The notes under the pieces were generated by a model that was not told where the DNA came from, did not search any database, and was given only the letters and a program-made list of their open reading frames with translations. The translations under genes and the position numbers were made by a program. This document shows positions 36,901 through 47,819 of a stretch of DNA of 64,000 nucleotides, one piece after another (position 1 is the first letter of the stretch; each line of letters opens with the position of its first letter). Where the stretch lies: NCBI RefSeq assembly GCF_014643595.1, contig NZ_BMJT01000008.1, positions 62,001 through 126,000 of the forward strand, given 5' to 3'. The stretch comes from Lysinibacillus alkalisoli. GTDB taxonomy: Bacteria; Bacillota; Bacilli; Bacillales_A; Planococcaceae.

Positions 36901-37458
36901 AATGAAGAAGATGTTTGGGAAACAATGGAAGAAGCAGGCATGAACCGTGACGGTAAAACGATTTTATATGATGGACGCTCAGGTGAGCCATTTGATAGTC
37001 GTGTTTCTGTTGGGATCATGTATATGATCAAGTTAGCCCACATGGTTGACGATAAACTTCATGCTCGTTCAACAGGACCATACTCATTAGTTACGCAACA
37101 ACCACTAGGTGGTAAAGCGCAATTTGGTGGACAACGTTTTGGTGAGATGGAGGTTTGGGCACTTGAAGCATATGGTGCAGCGTACACATTACAAGAAATC
37201 TTAACAGTGAAATCAGATGACGTTGTAGGACGTGTTAAAACATATGAAGCTATTGTTAAAGGTGAAAGTGTGCCAGAGCCAGGTGTTCCTGAATCGTTTA
37301 AAGTATTAATTAAAGAATTGCAAAGTTTAGGTATGGATGTAAAAATGCTAACGATCAATGATGAAGAAGTAGAACTTCGTGACTTAGATGAGGAAGAAGA
37401 TTTACAATCCACACATTCCTTGAACTTACCGCAAGAAGAAACTGTAGAAGTAGAATAA
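33910..37458 (+). CDS. rpoB: RNA polymerase subunit beta
   Basis: 1182 residues, the catalytic beta subunit. The rifampicin-binding cluster reads [20 protein letters not shown], the sensitive form, and [14 protein letters not shown] and the C-terminal [17 protein letters not shown] regions are intact. Translation starts at TTG 33910: GAGGGG lies 8 bases upstream and the next residues TGQLVQYG match relatives, which use the same unusual start. A GTG at 33901 adds three residues. A hairpin follows at 37463-37488 and then rpoC. Confidence 0.97.
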   Translation: MTGQLVQYGQHRQRRSFARIKEVLELPNLIEIQTASYEWFLEEGLREMFRDISPIEDFTGNLSLEFIDYKLGEPKYDVDESKERDVTYAAPLRVKVRLHNRETDEVKEQDVFMGDFPLMTETGTFIINGAERVIVSQLVRSPSVYFHDKTDKNGKRGFGATVIPNRGAWLEYETDAKDVVYVRIDRTRKLPVTVLLRALGLGSDQEITDVIGDNEYLRNTLEKDSTESTEKALLEIYERLRPGEPPTVESAKSLLYSRFFDAKRYDLANVGRYKMNKKLHIKNRLFNQTIAETLVDPETGEILVEAGTLLDRRTLDRILPFLEDTEKGIGIRTIKQVGGVLEDDITVQSIKILAPKDDVQKEINIISNAYVEEEVKNITPSDIISSISYFFNLLYKVGSTDDIDHLGNRRLRSVGELLQNQFRIGLSRMERVVKERMSINDTASIVPQQLINIRPVIASIKEFFGSSQLSQFMDQTNPLAELTHKRRLSALGPGGLTRERAGFEVRDVHYSHYGRMCPIETPEGPNIGLINSLSSFAKVNKFGFIETPYRRIDHETGQVTTQIDYLTADEEDNYYVAQANSELNADGTFANDEVVGRFRGDNTVFKKEQIDYMDVSPKQVVSAATACIPFLENDDSNRALMGANMQRQAVPLLNPESPFVGTGMEHVDARDSGAAVVAKYDGIVEHVEARKIQVRRIETIDGKEVKGDLTTYKLQKFIRSNQGTSYNQRPIVQIGDRVKPLDILADGPSMELGELALGRNVLVAFMTWDGFNYEDAIIMSERLVKDDVYTSVHIEEYESESRDTKLGPEEITRDIPNVGEDALRNLDERGIIRIGAEVRDGDILVGKVTPKGVTELTAEERLLHAIFGEKAREVRDTSLRVPHGAGGIVLDVKVFNREDGDELPPGVNQLVRVYIVQKRKIRVGDKMAGRHGNKGVISRILPEEDMPFMPDGTPVDIMLNPLGVPSRMNIGQVLELHLGMAARYLGVHMATPVFDGANEEDVWETMEEAGMNRDGKTILYDGRSGEPFDSRVSVGIMYMIKLAHMVDDKLHARSTGPYSLVTQQPLGGKAQFGGQRFGEMEVWALEAYGAAYTLQEILTVKSDDVVGRVKTYEAIVKGESVPEPGVPESFKVLIKELQSLGMDVKMLTINDEEVELRDLDEEEDLQSTHSLNLPQEETVEVE

Positions 37459-37462
37459 AAAG

Positions 37463-37488
37463 GTGAGCGTGTGTAAGGCACGCTCCAC
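37463..37488 (+). other. Hairpin between rpoB and rpoC
   Basis: GTGAGCGTG paired with CACGCT-C-CAC (single-base bulge), loop TGTAAGG. Without a T-run it is more likely a processing or stability element than a terminator. Confidence 0.5.
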
Positions 37489-37558
37489 TTTATGTGATAT
37501 AACAATGGTTGAGCTACGAAAAAAAGTCATGAGACTAGACTAGAGGGAGGTAGGCTCC

Positions 37559-40500
37559 TTGATAGACGTTAATGAATTTGAGTATATGAAAATTGGTTTA
37601 GCATCACCAGATAAAATCCGTTCGTGGTCATATGGTGAAGTTAAAAAACCTGAAACGATTAACTATCGTACATTAAAGCCTGAGAAAGACGGTTTATTCT
37701 GTGAGCGTATTTTCGGTCCAACGAAGGACTGGGAATGTCATTGTGGTAAATATAAACGTGTTCGATATAAAGGTGTAGTATGTGATCGTTGTGGTGTTGA
37801 AGTAACACGTGCAAAAGTGCGTCGTGAGCGCATGGGGCATATTGAATTAGCAGCACCAGTTTCACATATTTGGTACTTTAAAGGTATTCCTAGCCGTATG
37901 GGATTAATTTTAGACATGTCACCTCGTACACTAGAAGAAGTAATTTACTTTGCTTCCTATGTCGTGACAGATGCAGGTAAGACAGGCTTAGATTATAAAC
38001 AATTGTTATCTGAAAAAGAATACCGTATTTATCGTGAAAAATTCGGTTCGGATTTTGAAGCAGGTATGGGTGCAGAAGCAATTAAAAAGCTTTTAAGCAA
38101 AATTGACTTAGAAGAAGAAACGCGCGTGTTGAAGGAAGAGTTAAAAACAGCGCAAGGGCAACGCCGTACACGTGCTATTAAACGTTTAGAAGTAGTAGAA
38201 TCTTTCCGTCATTCAGGAAATATGCCTGAGTGGATGATTTTAGATGTATTACCTGTTATCCCACCAGAATTACGCCCAATGGTGCAATTAGACGGTGGAC
38301 GTTTTGCAACAAGTGATTTGAACGATTTATATCGCCGTGTGATTAACCGTAATAATCGTTTAAAACGTTTATTAGACTTAGGCGCACCAAGTATTATCGT
38401 ACAAAACGAAAAACGTATGTTACAAGAAGCTGTAGATGCGTTAATTGACAACGGTCGTCGTGGTCGTCCAGTAACTGGACCAGGTAATCGACCATTAAAA
38501 TCATTATCACATATGTTAAAAGGTAAACAAGGTCGTTTCCGTCAAAACTTACTTGGTAAACGTGTTGACTATTCTGGTCGTTCGGTTATCGTAGTAGGAC
38601 CTAACTTGAAAATGTACCAATGTGGTTTACCAAAAGAAATGGCTATTGAATTATTTAAACCGTTTGTAATGAAAGAATTAGTAGAACGTGGTTTAGCACA
38701 TAATATTAAATCTGCTAAACGTAAAATTGAACGTTTGCACAATGATGTATGGGATGTACTTGAAGAAGTCATTCGTGAGCACCCTGTATTATTAAACCGT
38801 GCACCTACGCTTCACCGTTTAGGTATTCAAGCATTTGAGCCAACTCTAGTAGAAGGCCGTGCTATTCGTTTGCATCCATTAGTATGTACAGCATATAATG
38901 CTGACTTTGATGGTGACCAAATGGCTGTCCATGTGCCTTTATCAGCAGAAGCACAAGCAGAAGCACGTTTGTTAATGCTAGCTGCACAAAACATTCTAAA
39001 CCCTAAAGATGGTAAACCAGTTGTAACACCATCTCAAGATATGGTATTAGGTAACTACTACCTAACTTTAGAACGTGAAGGTGCTCGTGGTGAGGGTAGC
39101 ATTTTCCATGATCCAGATGAAGTATTAATTGCTTATCAAAATGGGCATGTTCACTTGCATACACGTATTGCATTACAAGCTAACTCGTTAAATAATCAAA
39201 CGTTTACAGAAGAACAAAATAGTAAATTCTTATTAACTTCTGTAGGTAAAGTAATCTTTAATGAAATTTTACCAGAAACATTCCCATATATTAACGAGCC
39301 AACAAATCATAATTTAGAAGTCGAAACGCCAGGACAATACTTTGTTAATCTAACAGTTACAGACGAAATGTTACAAGCGTTAGAGGCGGATGCTGACTAC
39401 AAAGCTTTATCAGAGCAAGAACAAATTACAGCACAGCGCCAAGCAATTGTTAAAAAATACTTTGCTGAAGTGCCAGCAGTAGCCCCATTCCGTAAGAAGT
39501 TTTTAGGAAATATTATTGCTGAAGTGTTTAAACGCTTCCACATTACTGAAACATCTCGCATGCTTGACCGCATGAAAGATTTAGGCTTTAAATATTCGAC
39601 GCGAGCAGGTATTACTGTAGGTGTATCAGACATCGTGGTATTACCTGATAAAGGTGAGATTTTACAAGAAGCACAAGAAAAAGTAGATAAAGTTCAAATG
39701 CAATTCCGCCGTGGTTTAATTACGGAAGATGAGCGTTACGAACGTGTTATTGCAAGCTGGAGTAAAGCTAAAGACGAGATTCAAGCTAAACTGATGGACT
39801 CTTTAGAAAAAACAAATCCAATCTTCATGATGAGTGACTCTGGTGCTCGTGGTAACGCATCTAACTTTACACAATTAGCAGGTATGCGTGGTCTTATGGC
39901 CAACCCGGCTGGTCGAATTATTGAATTACCAATCAAATCTTCATTCCGTGAAGGTTTAACAGTATTAGAGTACTTTATTTCTACCCATGGTGCGCGTAAA
40001 GGTCTTGCCGATACAGCACTTAAAACAGCCGATTCAGGTTACCTAACTCGTCGTCTTGTTGATGTGGCTCAAGATGTTATTGTACGAGAAGATGACTGTG
40101 GCACAGACCGCAGCCTAACAATTGGTGCGCTGATGGAAGGCACAGAAGTGATTGAAACGTTAGAAGAACGTATTGTGGGACGTCATACTAAGAAAACAAT
40201 CTTCCATCCAGAAACGGAAGAAGTTATTTTAGAAACAGATGGCTTAATTACCCAAGATGTTGCACGTAAAATTGTTGAGGCAGGCATTGAACAAGTGGCG
40301 ATTCGCTCAGCATTTACATGTAATACAAAACATGGTGTATGTAAAAAATGTTATGGTATTAACTTAGCAACAGGCGAAAATGTAGAAGTCGGCGAGGCGG
40401 TAGGTATTATCGCAGCACAATCTATTGGTGAGCCAGGTACACAGTTAACCATGCGTACATTCCATACAGGTGGGGTAGCCGGAGACGATATTACTCAAGG

Positions 40501-41245
40501 TCTTCCTCGTATCCAAGAAATCTTTGAAGCACGTAACCCTAAAGGTCAAGCTGTCATCTCTGAAATTGCAGGTGCTGTTACAGAGATCGATGAAATCCGT
40601 GAGGGGCTAAAAGAATTAACGATTACAGGCGATGTTGAAACGCGTAAATACCAAGCACCATATAATGCACGTTTAAAAGTGCAAGTAGGTGATACGGTAG
40701 AGCGTGGCCAAAGCCTAACAGAAGGTTCCATTGATCCTAAACAATTATTAAAAGTTAAAGATGTCGCATCTGTTCAAGATTACTTATTAAAAGAAGTACA
40801 AAAAGTATACCGTATGCAAGGGGTAGAAATCGGCGATAAACACGTTGAGGTAATGGTGCGTCAAATGTTGCGCAAAGTACGTGTGATCGAAGCTGGAGAT
40901 ACAGACTTATTACCAGGTTCGTTGCTAGATATCCACCAATTTGCAGAGGCTAATGCAGAAATTATTATGACGGGTAAAAATCCTGCAACTTGTCGCCCTG
41001 TTATTTTAGGTATCACAAAAGCTTCTCTTGAAACAGAATCATTCTTATCTGCTGCTTCATTCCAAGAAACAACACGTGTATTAACAGATGCAGCAATTAA
41101 AGGTAAGCGTGATGAATTGTTAGGTCTTAAAGAAAACGTTATTATCGGTAAATTAGTACCAGCTGGTACAGGTATGCAACGTTATCGTCAGATTGAGATC
41201 GAACAAGACATTGTAACATCAGAGGAAGTATTGACAGTAGAATAA
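37559..41245 (+). CDS. rpoC: RNA polymerase subunit beta-prime
   Basis: 1228 residues. The N-terminal zinc finger has cysteines in [13 protein letters not shown] and CDRCGVE; the catalytic Mg site is [12 protein letters not shown]; the second zinc region is in [17 protein letters not shown]. Translation begins at TTG 37559 behind GGGAGGT, as in other Bacillales. Around residues 585-640 the protein is about 40 residues longer than B. subtilis RpoC, with an acidic/Gln-rich stretch [13 protein letters not shown]. Transcription ends at a strong terminator. Confidence 0.97.
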   Translation: MIDVNEFEYMKIGLASPDKIRSWSYGEVKKPETINYRTLKPEKDGLFCERIFGPTKDWECHCGKYKRVRYKGVVCDRCGVEVTRAKVRRERMGHIELAAPVSHIWYFKGIPSRMGLILDMSPRTLEEVIYFASYVVTDAGKTGLDYKQLLSEKEYRIYREKFGSDFEAGMGAEAIKKLLSKIDLEEETRVLKEELKTAQGQRRTRAIKRLEVVESFRHSGNMPEWMILDVLPVIPPELRPMVQLDGGRFATSDLNDLYRRVINRNNRLKRLLDLGAPSIIVQNEKRMLQEAVDALIDNGRRGRPVTGPGNRPLKSLSHMLKGKQGRFRQNLLGKRVDYSGRSVIVVGPNLKMYQCGLPKEMAIELFKPFVMKELVERGLAHNIKSAKRKIERLHNDVWDVLEEVIREHPVLLNRAPTLHRLGIQAFEPTLVEGRAIRLHPLVCTAYNADFDGDQMAVHVPLSAEAQAEARLLMLAAQNILNPKDGKPVVTPSQDMVLGNYYLTLEREGARGEGSIFHDPDEVLIAYQNGHVHLHTRIALQANSLNNQTFTEEQNSKFLLTSVGKVIFNEILPETFPYINEPTNHNLEVETPGQYFVNLTVTDEMLQALEADADYKALSEQEQITAQRQAIVKKYFAEVPAVAPFRKKFLGNIIAEVFKRFHITETSRMLDRMKDLGFKYSTRAGITVGVSDIVVLPDKGEILQEAQEKVDKVQMQFRRGLITEDERYERVIASWSKAKDEIQAKLMDSLEKTNPIFMMSDSGARGNASNFTQLAGMRGLMANPAGRIIELPIKSSFREGLTVLEYFISTHGARKGLADTALKTADSGYLTRRLVDVAQDVIVREDDCGTDRSLTIGALMEGTEVIETLEERIVGRHTKKTIFHPETEEVILETDGLITQDVARKIVEAGIEQVAIRSAFTCNTKHGVCKKCYGINLATGENVEVGEAVGIIAAQSIGEPGTQLTMRTFHTGGVAGDDITQGLPRIQEIFEARNPKGQAVISEIAGAVTEIDEIREGLKELTITGDVETRKYQAPYNARLKVQVGDTVERGQSLTEGSIDPKQLLKVKDVASVQDYLLKEVQKVYRMQGVEIGDKHVEVMVRQMLRKVRVIEAGDTDLLPGSLLDIHQFAEANAEIIMTGKNPATCRPVILGITKASLETESFLSAASFQETTRVLTDAAIKGKRDELLGLKENVIIGKLVPAGTGMQRYRQIEIEQDIVTSEEVLTVE

Positions 41246-41256
41246 CTGTGTAAAAT

Positions 41257-41290
41257 AAAGGCTTGCTCAAGTATTTGAGCAAGCCTTTTC
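41257..41290 (+). terminator. Terminator after rpoC
   Basis: Perfect 14-bp stem AAAGGCTTGCTCAA with its complement, loop GTAT, four T. Confidence 0.93.
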
Positions 41291-41303
41291 TATAGATAAA
41301 TAG

Positions 41304-41332
41304 TTGACATATCATAATTACAATGATAAAAT
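41304..41332 (+). promoter_or_regulatory. Strong SigA promoter of the str operon
   Basis: TTGACA, 17 bases, TAAAAT: perfect -35 and 5 of 6 in the -10. It lies just after the rpoC terminator, so rpsL-rpsG-fusA-tuf is a separate unit with a leader of about 340 bases. Confidence 0.85.
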
Positions 41333-41585
41333 GTTCAAGGTTGATAGTTAGTTTAATGCAAGTTATTTGTGTAATTCAGCTATCATAGGTACAAAGCAAG
41401 CAGTAAACAATACAAATTTGTAAAATCAATAAGCTTAAAATGCTTGGTGTAGATGGATGAGTGATTGATATGGCCATTACTTTCGCGAAAGCATTCGATA
41501 TACTTATTATTCTCATTAAGTACAAAGCTTGATCCTACATTTTGGATAACTGTTTAAACTGCAAAAATTGCACTCGTTGCAAAGT

Positions 41586-41620
41586 AGTTTTTGTGTATAA
41601 ATCACAAAAACTTTGTTTTT
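41586..41620 (+). terminator. Terminator-like hairpin in the rpsL leader
   Basis: AGTTTTTGTG/CACAAAAACT stem with a 7-base loop, followed by TTGTTTTT. Placed 60 bases before rpsL, downstream of the promoter, it could attenuate the str operon. Confidence 0.55.
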
Positions 41621-41678
41621 ACCCAAAAATGAACCACCTGGATGTGTGGTATTAAGTTTAGGAAGGGAGGCCCTATCG

Positions 41679-42098
41679 ATGCCTACAATTAACCAATTAG
41701 TACGTAAGCCTCGTAAATCACAAAGCACGAAATCAAAATCACCAGCGTTAAACCGAGGTTACAATAGCTTCAAAAAAGCGCCAACAACTGTAAACTCTCC
41801 ACAAAAACGTGGTGTTTGTACTCGTGTTGGTACAATGACACCTAAAAAACCTAACTCAGCGTTACGTAAGTATGCACGTGTACGTTTAACTAACCAAATC
41901 GAAGTTAACGCGTATATTCCTGGTGAAGGCCATAACTTACAAGAGCACAGTGTTGTTCTTATTCGTGGCGGTCGTGTAAAAGACTTACCTGGTGTACGTT
42001 ACCATATCGTACGTGGTGCGCTTGATACAGCAGCTGTACAAGGACGTATGCAATCACGTTCTCACTACGGTGCTAAAAAGCCAAAAGAAAAAAAATAA
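41679..42098 (+). CDS. rpsL: 30S ribosomal protein S12
   Basis: 139-residue S12 at the decoding centre. Starts [23 protein letters not shown] holds Lys56, the classical streptomycin-resistance position, in wild-type form. ATG 41679 follows GGGAGG. A longer frame opens at 41613 but lies over the leader hairpin and is not family sequence. First gene of the str operon. Confidence 0.98.
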   Translation: MPTINQLVRKPRKSQSTKSKSPALNRGYNSFKKAPTTVNSPQKRGVCTRVGTMTPKKPNSALRKYARVRLTNQIEVNAYIPGEGHNLQEHSVVLIRGGRVKDLPGVRYHIVRGALDTAAVQGRMQSRSHYGAKKPKEKK

Positions 42099-42139
42099 TC
42101 ATACTATAGTTTCACTACATGTTGAAAGGAGGAAAACAC

Positions 42140-42610
42140 ATGCCTCGTAAAGGTTCTGTTTCCAAACGTGACGTGTTACCAGATCCGATTTATAATTCGA
42201 AATTGGTTACTCGTTTAATTAATAAAATGATGGTTGACGGTAAAAAAGGTACTTCTCAAAAGATTTTATACGGTGCATTTGAATTAGTTCAAGAACGCAC
42301 AGGTGAAAATCCAATCGAAGTATTCGAAGCTGCATTAGAAAATGTAATGCCAGTTCTAGAAGTACGTGCTCGTCGTGTTGGTGGTTCTAACTACCAAGTA
42401 CCGGTTGAAGTTCGTCCAGAACGCCGTACAACTTTAGGTTTACGCTACATTGTTAACTATTCACGCCTACGTGGAGAAAAAACAATGGAAGAGCGTTTAG
42501 CTAACGAAATTATCGATGCATCAAACAACACTGGTGCTTCTGTTAAGAAACGTGAAGAAATGCACAAAATGGCGGAAGCTAACAGAGCATTCGCTCACTA
42601 CCGCTGGTAA
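42140..42610 (+). CDS. rpsG: 30S ribosomal protein S7
   Basis: 156-residue S7, which nucleates assembly of the 30S head. Starts [20 protein letters not shown], with the conserved [14 protein letters not shown] beta-hairpin and a C-terminal AFAHYRW. AAAGGAGG precedes ATG 42140. An upstream in-frame ATG at 42119 overlaps the ribosome-binding site. It lies in the str operon. Confidence 0.98.
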   Translation: MPRKGSVSKRDVLPDPIYNSKLVTRLINKMMVDGKKGTSQKILYGAFELVQERTGENPIEVFEAALENVMPVLEVRARRVGGSNYQVPVEVRPERRTTLGLRYIVNYSRLRGEKTMEERLANEIIDASNNTGASVKKREEMHKMAEANRAFAHYRW

Positions 42611-42655
42611 TCCTAAATCGGCGTAAGCCAACTTATTCGGAAGGAGAAATATCCT

Positions 42656-44734
42656 ATGAAACGCGAATTCTCTCTAGAGAAAACACGTAATATTGGGATC
42701 ATGGCTCATATTGATGCTGGTAAAACAACAACAACAGAGCGTATCCTTTATTACACTGGTAAAATTCATAAAATCGGTGAAACTCACGATGGCGGCGCAC
42801 AAATGGACTGGATGGAGCAAGAGCAAGAACGTGGTATCACAATCACGTCTGCTGCGACAACAGCTCAATGGGACAACCACCGTATTAACATCATCGATAC
42901 TCCTGGACACGTAGACTTCACTGTAGAAGTTGAACGTTCATTACGTGTACTTGATGGTGCTGTAACAGTACTTGATGCTCAATCAGGTGTTGAGCCACAA
43001 ACTGAAACAGTTTGGCGTCAAGCTACAACTTATGGCGTTCCACGTATCGTATTCATTAATAAAATGGATAAAATGGGCGCTAACTTCTTATACTCTGTAG
43101 GTACACTACATGACCGTTTAGAAGCAAATGCACACCCAATTCAATTACCAATGGGTGCTGAGGACGAGTTCCACGGTATCATTGACTTAGTTGAAATGAA
43201 TGCTACTTTCTACGGTAATGACCTAGGTACAGAAGTTACTGAAGGTGAAATTCCTGAAGAATATCAAGCACAAGCTGAAGAATACCGCGAGAAATTAATC
43301 GAAGGTATTGCTGATGTAAACGAAGAAATCATGGAAAAATACTTCTCTGGTGAAGAAATTACTACAGATGAGCTTAAAGCGGCTATCCGTAAAGCTACAA
43401 TTGCAGTAGAATTCTACCCAGTAATGTGTGGTACAGCGTTTAAACATAAAGGTGTACGTAAAATGTTAGATGCGGCAGTAGCTTATCTACCAGCACCAAC
43501 TGATGTACCTGCTATCCAAGGTATTCGTCCTGATTCTGATGAAGAGGTTGTTCGCCATTCTTCAGACGATGAGCCATTCTCAGCTCTTGCGTTTAAAGTA
43601 ATGACAGACCCATTCGTTGGTAAGTTAACATTCTTCCGTGTGTACTCTGGTATTTTACAATCAGGTTCATACGTACAAAACTCTTCAAAAGGTAAACGTG
43701 AACGTGTAGGTCGTATCCTACAAATGCACGCTAACTCTCGTGAAGAAATTGCAGAAGTATTCGCAGGGGATATTGCTGCAGCAGTAGGTCTTAAAGATAC
43801 AAGTACTGGTGATACACTATGTGATGAAAAAGATTTAGTAATCTTAGAGTCTATGGAATTCCCAGAGCCTGTTATCTCACTTTCTGTAGAACCAAAATCT
43901 AAAGCTGACCAAGATAAAATGGGTCAAGCATTAGCTAAACTACAAGAAGAAGACCCAACTTTCCGTGCACATACAGACCAAGAAACTGGTCAAACAATCA
44001 TCTCAGGTATGGGTGAGCTTCACCTTGATATCTTAGTTGACCGTATGCGCCGTGAATTTAAAGTAGATGCTAACGTAGGTGCTCCACAGGTTTCTTACCG
44101 TGAGACTTTCCGTAGCTCTGCACAAGTTGAAGGTAAATTCGTACGCCAATCAGGTGGTCGTGGTCAATTCGGTCACGTTTGGATTGAGTTTACACCAAAC
44201 GAAGAAGGTAAAGGTTTTGAATTCGAAAACGCTATCGTTGGTGGTGTAGTTCCTCGTGAATACATTCCAGCTGTTGAAGCAGGTCTTCGTGACGCGCTTG
44301 ACAATGGTGTATTAGCAGGTTACCCATTAATCGACGTTAAAGCTAAACTATATGATGGTTCATACCATGATGTTGACTCTAACGAGATGGCATTCAAAAT
44401 CGCTGCTTCTATGGCACTTAAAAATGCAGTTTCAAAATGTAACCCTGTGTTATTAGAACCTGTAATGAAAGTAGAAGTAGTTATGCCTGAAGAATATTTA
44501 GGTGACGTTATGGGTAACATCACTTCTCGCCGTGGTCGCGTAGAAGGTATGGAAGCTCGTGGTAACGCACAAGTAGTTCGCGCAATGGTTCCACTTTCTG
44601 AAATGTTCGGTTACGCAACTACATTACGTTCTTCAACTCAAGGTCGCGGTACATTCTCTATGGTGTTTGATCACTATGAAGAAGTTCCAAAATCGATCTC
44701 TGATGATATCATCAAAAAAAATAAAGGTGAATAA
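42656..44734 (+). CDS. fusA: Elongation factor G
   Basis: 692-residue translocase GTPase of the ribosome. G1 AHIDAGKTT at 17-25, G2 in [13 protein letters not shown]3 [10 protein letters not shown]4 NKMDK; domains II-V follow with [14 protein letters not shown] and [23 protein letters not shown] precedes the ATG. Fusidic-acid-site residues cannot be classed by eye. A promoter for tuf begins exactly at its stop codon. Confidence 0.98.
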   Translation: MKREFSLEKTRNIGIMAHIDAGKTTTTERILYYTGKIHKIGETHDGGAQMDWMEQEQERGITITSAATTAQWDNHRINIIDTPGHVDFTVEVERSLRVLDGAVTVLDAQSGVEPQTETVWRQATTYGVPRIVFINKMDKMGANFLYSVGTLHDRLEANAHPIQLPMGAEDEFHGIIDLVEMNATFYGNDLGTEVTEGEIPEEYQAQAEEYREKLIEGIADVNEEIMEKYFSGEEITTDELKAAIRKATIAVEFYPVMCGTAFKHKGVRKMLDAAVAYLPAPTDVPAIQGIRPDSDEEVVRHSSDDEPFSALAFKVMTDPFVGKLTFFRVYSGILQSGSYVQNSSKGKRERVGRILQMHANSREEIAEVFAGDIAAAVGLKDTSTGDTLCDEKDLVILESMEFPEPVISLSVEPKSKADQDKMGQALAKLQEEDPTFRAHTDQETGQTIISGMGELHLDILVDRMRREFKVDANVGAPQVSYRETFRSSAQVEGKFVRQSGGRGQFGHVWIEFTPNEEGKGFEFENAIVGGVVPREYIPAVEAGLRDALDNGVLAGYPLIDVKAKLYDGSYHDVDSNEMAFKIAASMALKNAVSKCNPVLLEPVMKVEVVMPEEYLGDVMGNITSRRGRVEGMEARGNAQVVRAMVPLSEMFGYATTLRSSTQGRGTFSMVFDHYEEVPKSISDDIIKKNKGE

Positions 44735-44763
44735 TTGAAATTTCATCTTGCATAAAGTATAAC
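44735..44763 (+). promoter_or_regulatory. Internal promoter for tuf
   Basis: TTGAAA, 17 bases, TATAAC: 5 of 6 in both hexamers. It starts directly after the fusA stop and would give tuf extra transcription beyond the str operon. Confidence 0.7.
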
Positions 44764-44787
44764 TAATTTGTAAGCTATGATTGCAAA

Positions 44788-44814
44788 GGTAACAAGAAGG
44801 GCCCTCTTGTTACC
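44788..44814 (+). other. Perfect hairpin in the fusA-tuf spacer
   Basis: 10-bp perfect stem GGTAACAAGA/TCTTGTTACC with loop AGGGCCC, no T-run. It may stabilise or mark the 5' end of the tuf transcript. Confidence 0.6.
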
Positions 44815-44877
44815 AACGCGACATAACAATAAATTAAACTAAAATATAAACACATAATTTTGAGGAGGCAATCTCTA

Positions 44878-46065
44878 ATGGCTAAAGAAAAATTTGATCG
44901 CTCGAAAACGCATGCTAACATTGGTACAATCGGACACGTTGACCATGGTAAAACTACTTTAACAGCTGCTATCGCTACTGTTCTTTCTAAAAAAATGGGT
45001 GGCGAAGCTAAATCATACGCTGACGTAGATAACGCTCCAGAAGAAAAAGAACGTGGTATTACAATCAATACTTCACACGTTGAATATGAAACTGACACTC
45101 GTCACTACGCACACGTAGACTGCCCAGGACACGCTGACTATGTTAAAAACATGATCACTGGTGCTGCACAAATGGACGGCGGTATCTTAGTAGTATCTGC
45201 TGCTGATGGTCCAATGCCACAAACTCGTGAGCACATCCTTTTATCACGTCAAGTAGGTGTTCCTTACTTAGTAGTATTCATGAACAAATGTGATATGGTT
45301 GATGACGAAGAATTATTAGAATTAGTAGAAATGGAAATCCGTGACCTACTATCTGAATATGACTTCCCAGGTGACGATATTCCTGTAATTAAAGGTTCTG
45401 CTCTTAAAGCTCTTGAAGGCGAAGCAGAATGGGAAGAAAAAATCATCGAATTAATGGATGCTGTAGATTCATACATCCCAACTCCAGAACGTCAAACTGA
45501 CAAACCATTCATGATGCCAGTAGAGGACGTATTCTCTATCACTGGTCGTGGTACAGTAGCAACTGGCCGTGTTGAACGTGGTCAAGTTAAAGTTGGAGAC
45601 GTAGTTGAAATCGTAGGTATTACTGAAGAAGCTCAACAAACAACTGTAACAGGTGTTGAGATGTTCCGTAAATTATTAGACTATGCTGAAGCTGGTGACA
45701 ACATTGGTGCTTTATTACGTGGTGTTTCACGTGAAGATATCCAACGTGGTCAAGTATTAGCTAAACCAGGTTCAATCACTCCACATACTTCTTTCAAAGC
45801 AGAAGTTTATGTATTATCAAAAGAAGAGGGTGGCCGTCATACGCCGTTCTTCTCTAACTACCGTCCACAGTTCTACTTCCGTACAACTGACGTAACTGGC
45901 GTTATCAACTTACCAGAAGGCGTAGAAATGGTTATGCCTGGTGATAACATCGAAATGACTGTAGAACTTATTTCTCCAATCGCTATCGAAGAAGGTACTA
46001 AATTCTCTATCCGTGAGGGTGGCCGTACTGTAGGCGCTGGCGTTGTAGCTACAATCACTAAATAA
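44878..46065 (+). CDS. tuf: Elongation factor Tu
   Basis: 395-residue GTPase that delivers aminoacyl-tRNA. G1 GHVDHGKT (19-26), [14 protein letters not shown] (G2), [12 protein letters not shown] (G3), NKCDM (G4). The kirromycin-site domain III ends [22 protein letters not shown] precedes ATG 44878; the frame opening at 44860 is not preceded by a ribosome-binding site. Last gene of the str operon; a strong terminator follows. Confidence 0.98.
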   Translation: MAKEKFDRSKTHANIGTIGHVDHGKTTLTAAIATVLSKKMGGEAKSYADVDNAPEEKERGITINTSHVEYETDTRHYAHVDCPGHADYVKNMITGAAQMDGGILVVSAADGPMPQTREHILLSRQVGVPYLVVFMNKCDMVDDEELLELVEMEIRDLLSEYDFPGDDIPVIKGSALKALEGEAEWEEKIIELMDAVDSYIPTPERQTDKPFMMPVEDVFSITGRGTVATGRVERGQVKVGDVVEIVGITEEAQQTTVTGVEMFRKLLDYAEAGDNIGALLRGVSREDIQRGQVLAKPGSITPHTSFKAEVYVLSKEEGGRHTPFFSNYRPQFYFRTTDVTGVINLPEGVEMVMPGDNIEMTVELISPIAIEEGTKFSIREGGRTVGAGVVATITK

Positions 46066-46083
46066 TTTTAGCTTTTAACTTTC

Positions 46084-46120
46084 AACCAACTCATAGGGAC
46101 GCCTGTGAGTTGGTTTTTTT
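46084..46120 (+). terminator. Terminator after tuf
   Basis: AACCAACTCA/TGAGTTGGTT stem with a loop of about 11 bases and seven T. Confidence 0.93.
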
Positions 46121-46147
46121 ACTATGGTATAGAAGGGTGAATAGACT

Positions 46148-46822
46148 ATGAAAATTTTATTAATTGAAGATGACAAATCAATAGTAGAGGTAGTAAGAGA
46201 ACGATTTACTACATGGGATTTACAAGTTGAGGAGCCGAAGGATTTTCATAATGTATTAACTCAGTTTATACAATGGCAGCCAGAACTAGTGCTTATTGAT
46301 ATTCAGTTGCCAGCATATGATGGTTTTCATTGGTGTCGAGAAATTAGACATATTTCGAAAGTGCCTATTATTTTCTTATCTTCTAGAGATCACCCTCTAG
46401 ATATGGTTATGGCCATGCAATTAGGCGCAGATGATTTTATACAAAAACCATTTCATATGGATGTACTTTTAGCTAAAGTGCAAGCATTGTTGAGAAGAAC
46501 ATATGATTATGGCGAAACGCAAATGGATCATGCTGTTTGGCAAAAAGCTGTTATTCATTATTCGAAAGCTACTATTACATTTAACCAACAAACTACCATA
46601 CTCACGAAAAATGAATTATTTATTTTACGTGTACTAGTAGAACAAGTCGATGAAATTATAACAAGAGAAGCCCTGATGCAGAAGTTATGGGATGATGAGC
46701 GTTTTGTTAATGATAACACGTTAACAGTTAATGTAAATCGTTTACGTAAAAAGCTAGAGGAGATTGGCTTATATGACGTTATACAAACGAAGAAAGGATT
46801 AGGTTATGTGGCACTTTCTTAA
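46148..46822 (+). CDS. OmpR-family response regulator, Bce-type
   Basis: 224-residue transcription regulator of a peptide-antibiotic-sensing two-component system. The receiver domain has the acidic pair IEDDKS, phosphoacceptor Asp51 in LVLIDIQLP and a Lys in FIQKPF; the C-terminal winged helix ends VIQTKKGLGYVAL. AGGGTGA precedes ATG 46148. It overlaps the kinase gene by 17 bases. A palindrome before the ABC genes is the probable target. The BceR, PsdR and YxdJ subgroups cannot be told apart by eye. Confidence 0.9.
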   Translation: MKILLIEDDKSIVEVVRERFTTWDLQVEEPKDFHNVLTQFIQWQPELVLIDIQLPAYDGFHWCREIRHISKVPIIFLSSRDHPLDMVMAMQLGADDFIQKPFHMDVLLAKVQALLRRTYDYGETQMDHAVWQKAVIHYSKATITFNQQTTILTKNELFILRVLVEQVDEIITREALMQKLWDDERFVNDNTLTVNVNRLRKKLEEIGLYDVIQTKKGLGYVALS

Positions 46823-47777
46823 GTTATTTTTCATTCAACATTATATGTGGTTGAGCAGTTATTTAGTGTTACTTATAGTGATGAATGTTTTAATGATTGT
46901 AGATGTGGGCATGTTGGCTGTGTCAATCTGGTATGTGAATTGTATCATGGGATCAATAATCATTGTTACAATAGTTATTATGTGTATAAAAGATTATATC
47001 AAATATCACCATACTATGGAGATCAAAGAAACAACAGGGTATGAGCAGCAATACATACGTATGTTTCACACATTGTTGAATAAACAAGAAATTGTACTAC
47101 AGGAAGAGAAGTTACAACGTAAGGAAATCGAAGACAGTCTTTTAGCATGGGTGCATGAAATGAAATCTCCTATGACGGCCATGCACATTATGATTGAGGG
47201 AAATCATAGGTTAGAAAAAGAATGGTTGCGTATGCATTTATTATTAGACCAACAACTGCATCAAACAAGATTATATACGATAGAAAAGGATAGTCTAATG
47301 AAACCTACAGCCATCCAACCTATCATTTCTCAGGAAATAAAGGCATTACGAGCTTGGTGTCTTGAAAAAGACATTGGATTTGAATTAGAGGGGGAATATC
47401 CTGATCAAGTTACAGATGCTAAATGGTTTGCATTCATTATTAGGCAAATATTATCAAATGCAGTGAAATATAGCCATAATGGTAGTCAGATTTATATTAA
47501 TATGCAAGGGCAACTATTAACGATCAAAGATGAAGGAATCGGTATCAGTAGTATAGATTTACCTCGTATTTTTCAAAAGTCATATACGGGCACTACAGGT
47601 AGAGAGTCAAAGCAAGCTACGGGCATGGGGTTATATTTAGCAAATAAAGCGGCGCACCAACTAGGTATTACATTACATGTCACATCTATTGTTAATGAGG
47701 GAACAGTATTTTATATTACATTTCCACAAGAAAATGACTATCATCTTATAAAAAAACAATCTCACACTTCTACATAG
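46806..47777 (+). CDS. Intramembrane-sensing histidine kinase, Bce-type
   Basis: 323 residues. Two membrane helices (about 13-35 and 38-62) with almost no extracellular loop, the hallmark of kinases that read stress through a BceAB transporter rather than binding ligand themselves. Phosphoacceptor His117 is in WVHEMKSPMTA; the ATPase domain has ILSNAVKYS, DEGIGIS and GMGLYLANK. ATG 46806 lies inside the regulator gene. Its last codons overlap the stem of a terminator. Confidence 0.9.
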   Translation: MWHFLKLFFIQHYMWLSSYLVLLIVMNVLMIVDVGMLAVSIWYVNCIMGSIIIVTIVIMCIKDYIKYHHTMEIKETTGYEQQYIRMFHTLLNKQEIVLQEEKLQRKEIEDSLLAWVHEMKSPMTAMHIMIEGNHRLEKEWLRMHLLLDQQLHQTRLYTIEKDSLMKPTAIQPIISQEIKALRAWCLEKDIGFELEGEYPDQVTDAKWFAFIIRQILSNAVKYSHNGSQIYINMQGQLLTIKDEGIGISSIDLPRIFQKSYTGTTGRESKQATGMGLYLANKAAHQLGITLHVTSIVNEGTVFYITFPQENDYHLIKKQSHTST

Positions 47778-47793
47778 TGAGATTGTTTTTTTT
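47755..47793 (+). terminator. Terminator overlapping the kinase stop codon
   Basis: AACAATCTCAC/GTGAGATTGTT stem, 11-base loop, T-run. It separates regulator-kinase transcription from the ABC transporter genes, which have their own operator. Confidence 0.9.
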
Positions 47794-47794
47794 A

Positions 47795-47810
47795 GTGACA
47801 ACAATGTCAC
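47795..47810. promoter_or_regulatory. BceR-type operator of the ABC transporter genes
   Basis: GTGACA-ACAA-TGTCAC, a perfect 6-bp inverted repeat around a 4-base spacer. It resembles BceR boxes and lies over the -35 region of the TATAAT at 47820, the expected place for an activator site. Confidence 0.7.
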
Positions 47811-47819
47811 ATAAGACGC

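Larger units (their letters stand above)
41291..41678. other. rpoC-rpsL spacer: promoter and leader, no L7Ae-like gene
   Basis: About 390 bases with no convincing frame; the L7Ae-like ybxF gene usually found here is missing, and I see no remnant of it. Contents: a strong promoter (41304-41332), a 12-bp palindrome CTTTCGCGAAAG at 41480-41491, a hairpin with T-run (41586-41620), and then the rpsL ribosome-binding site GGGAGG. Confidence 0.7.

Noticed and set aside
41613-41678. N-terminal extension of S12
   Set aside because: It crosses the leader hairpin and ribosome-binding site, and S12 proteins begin at [10 protein letters not shown].
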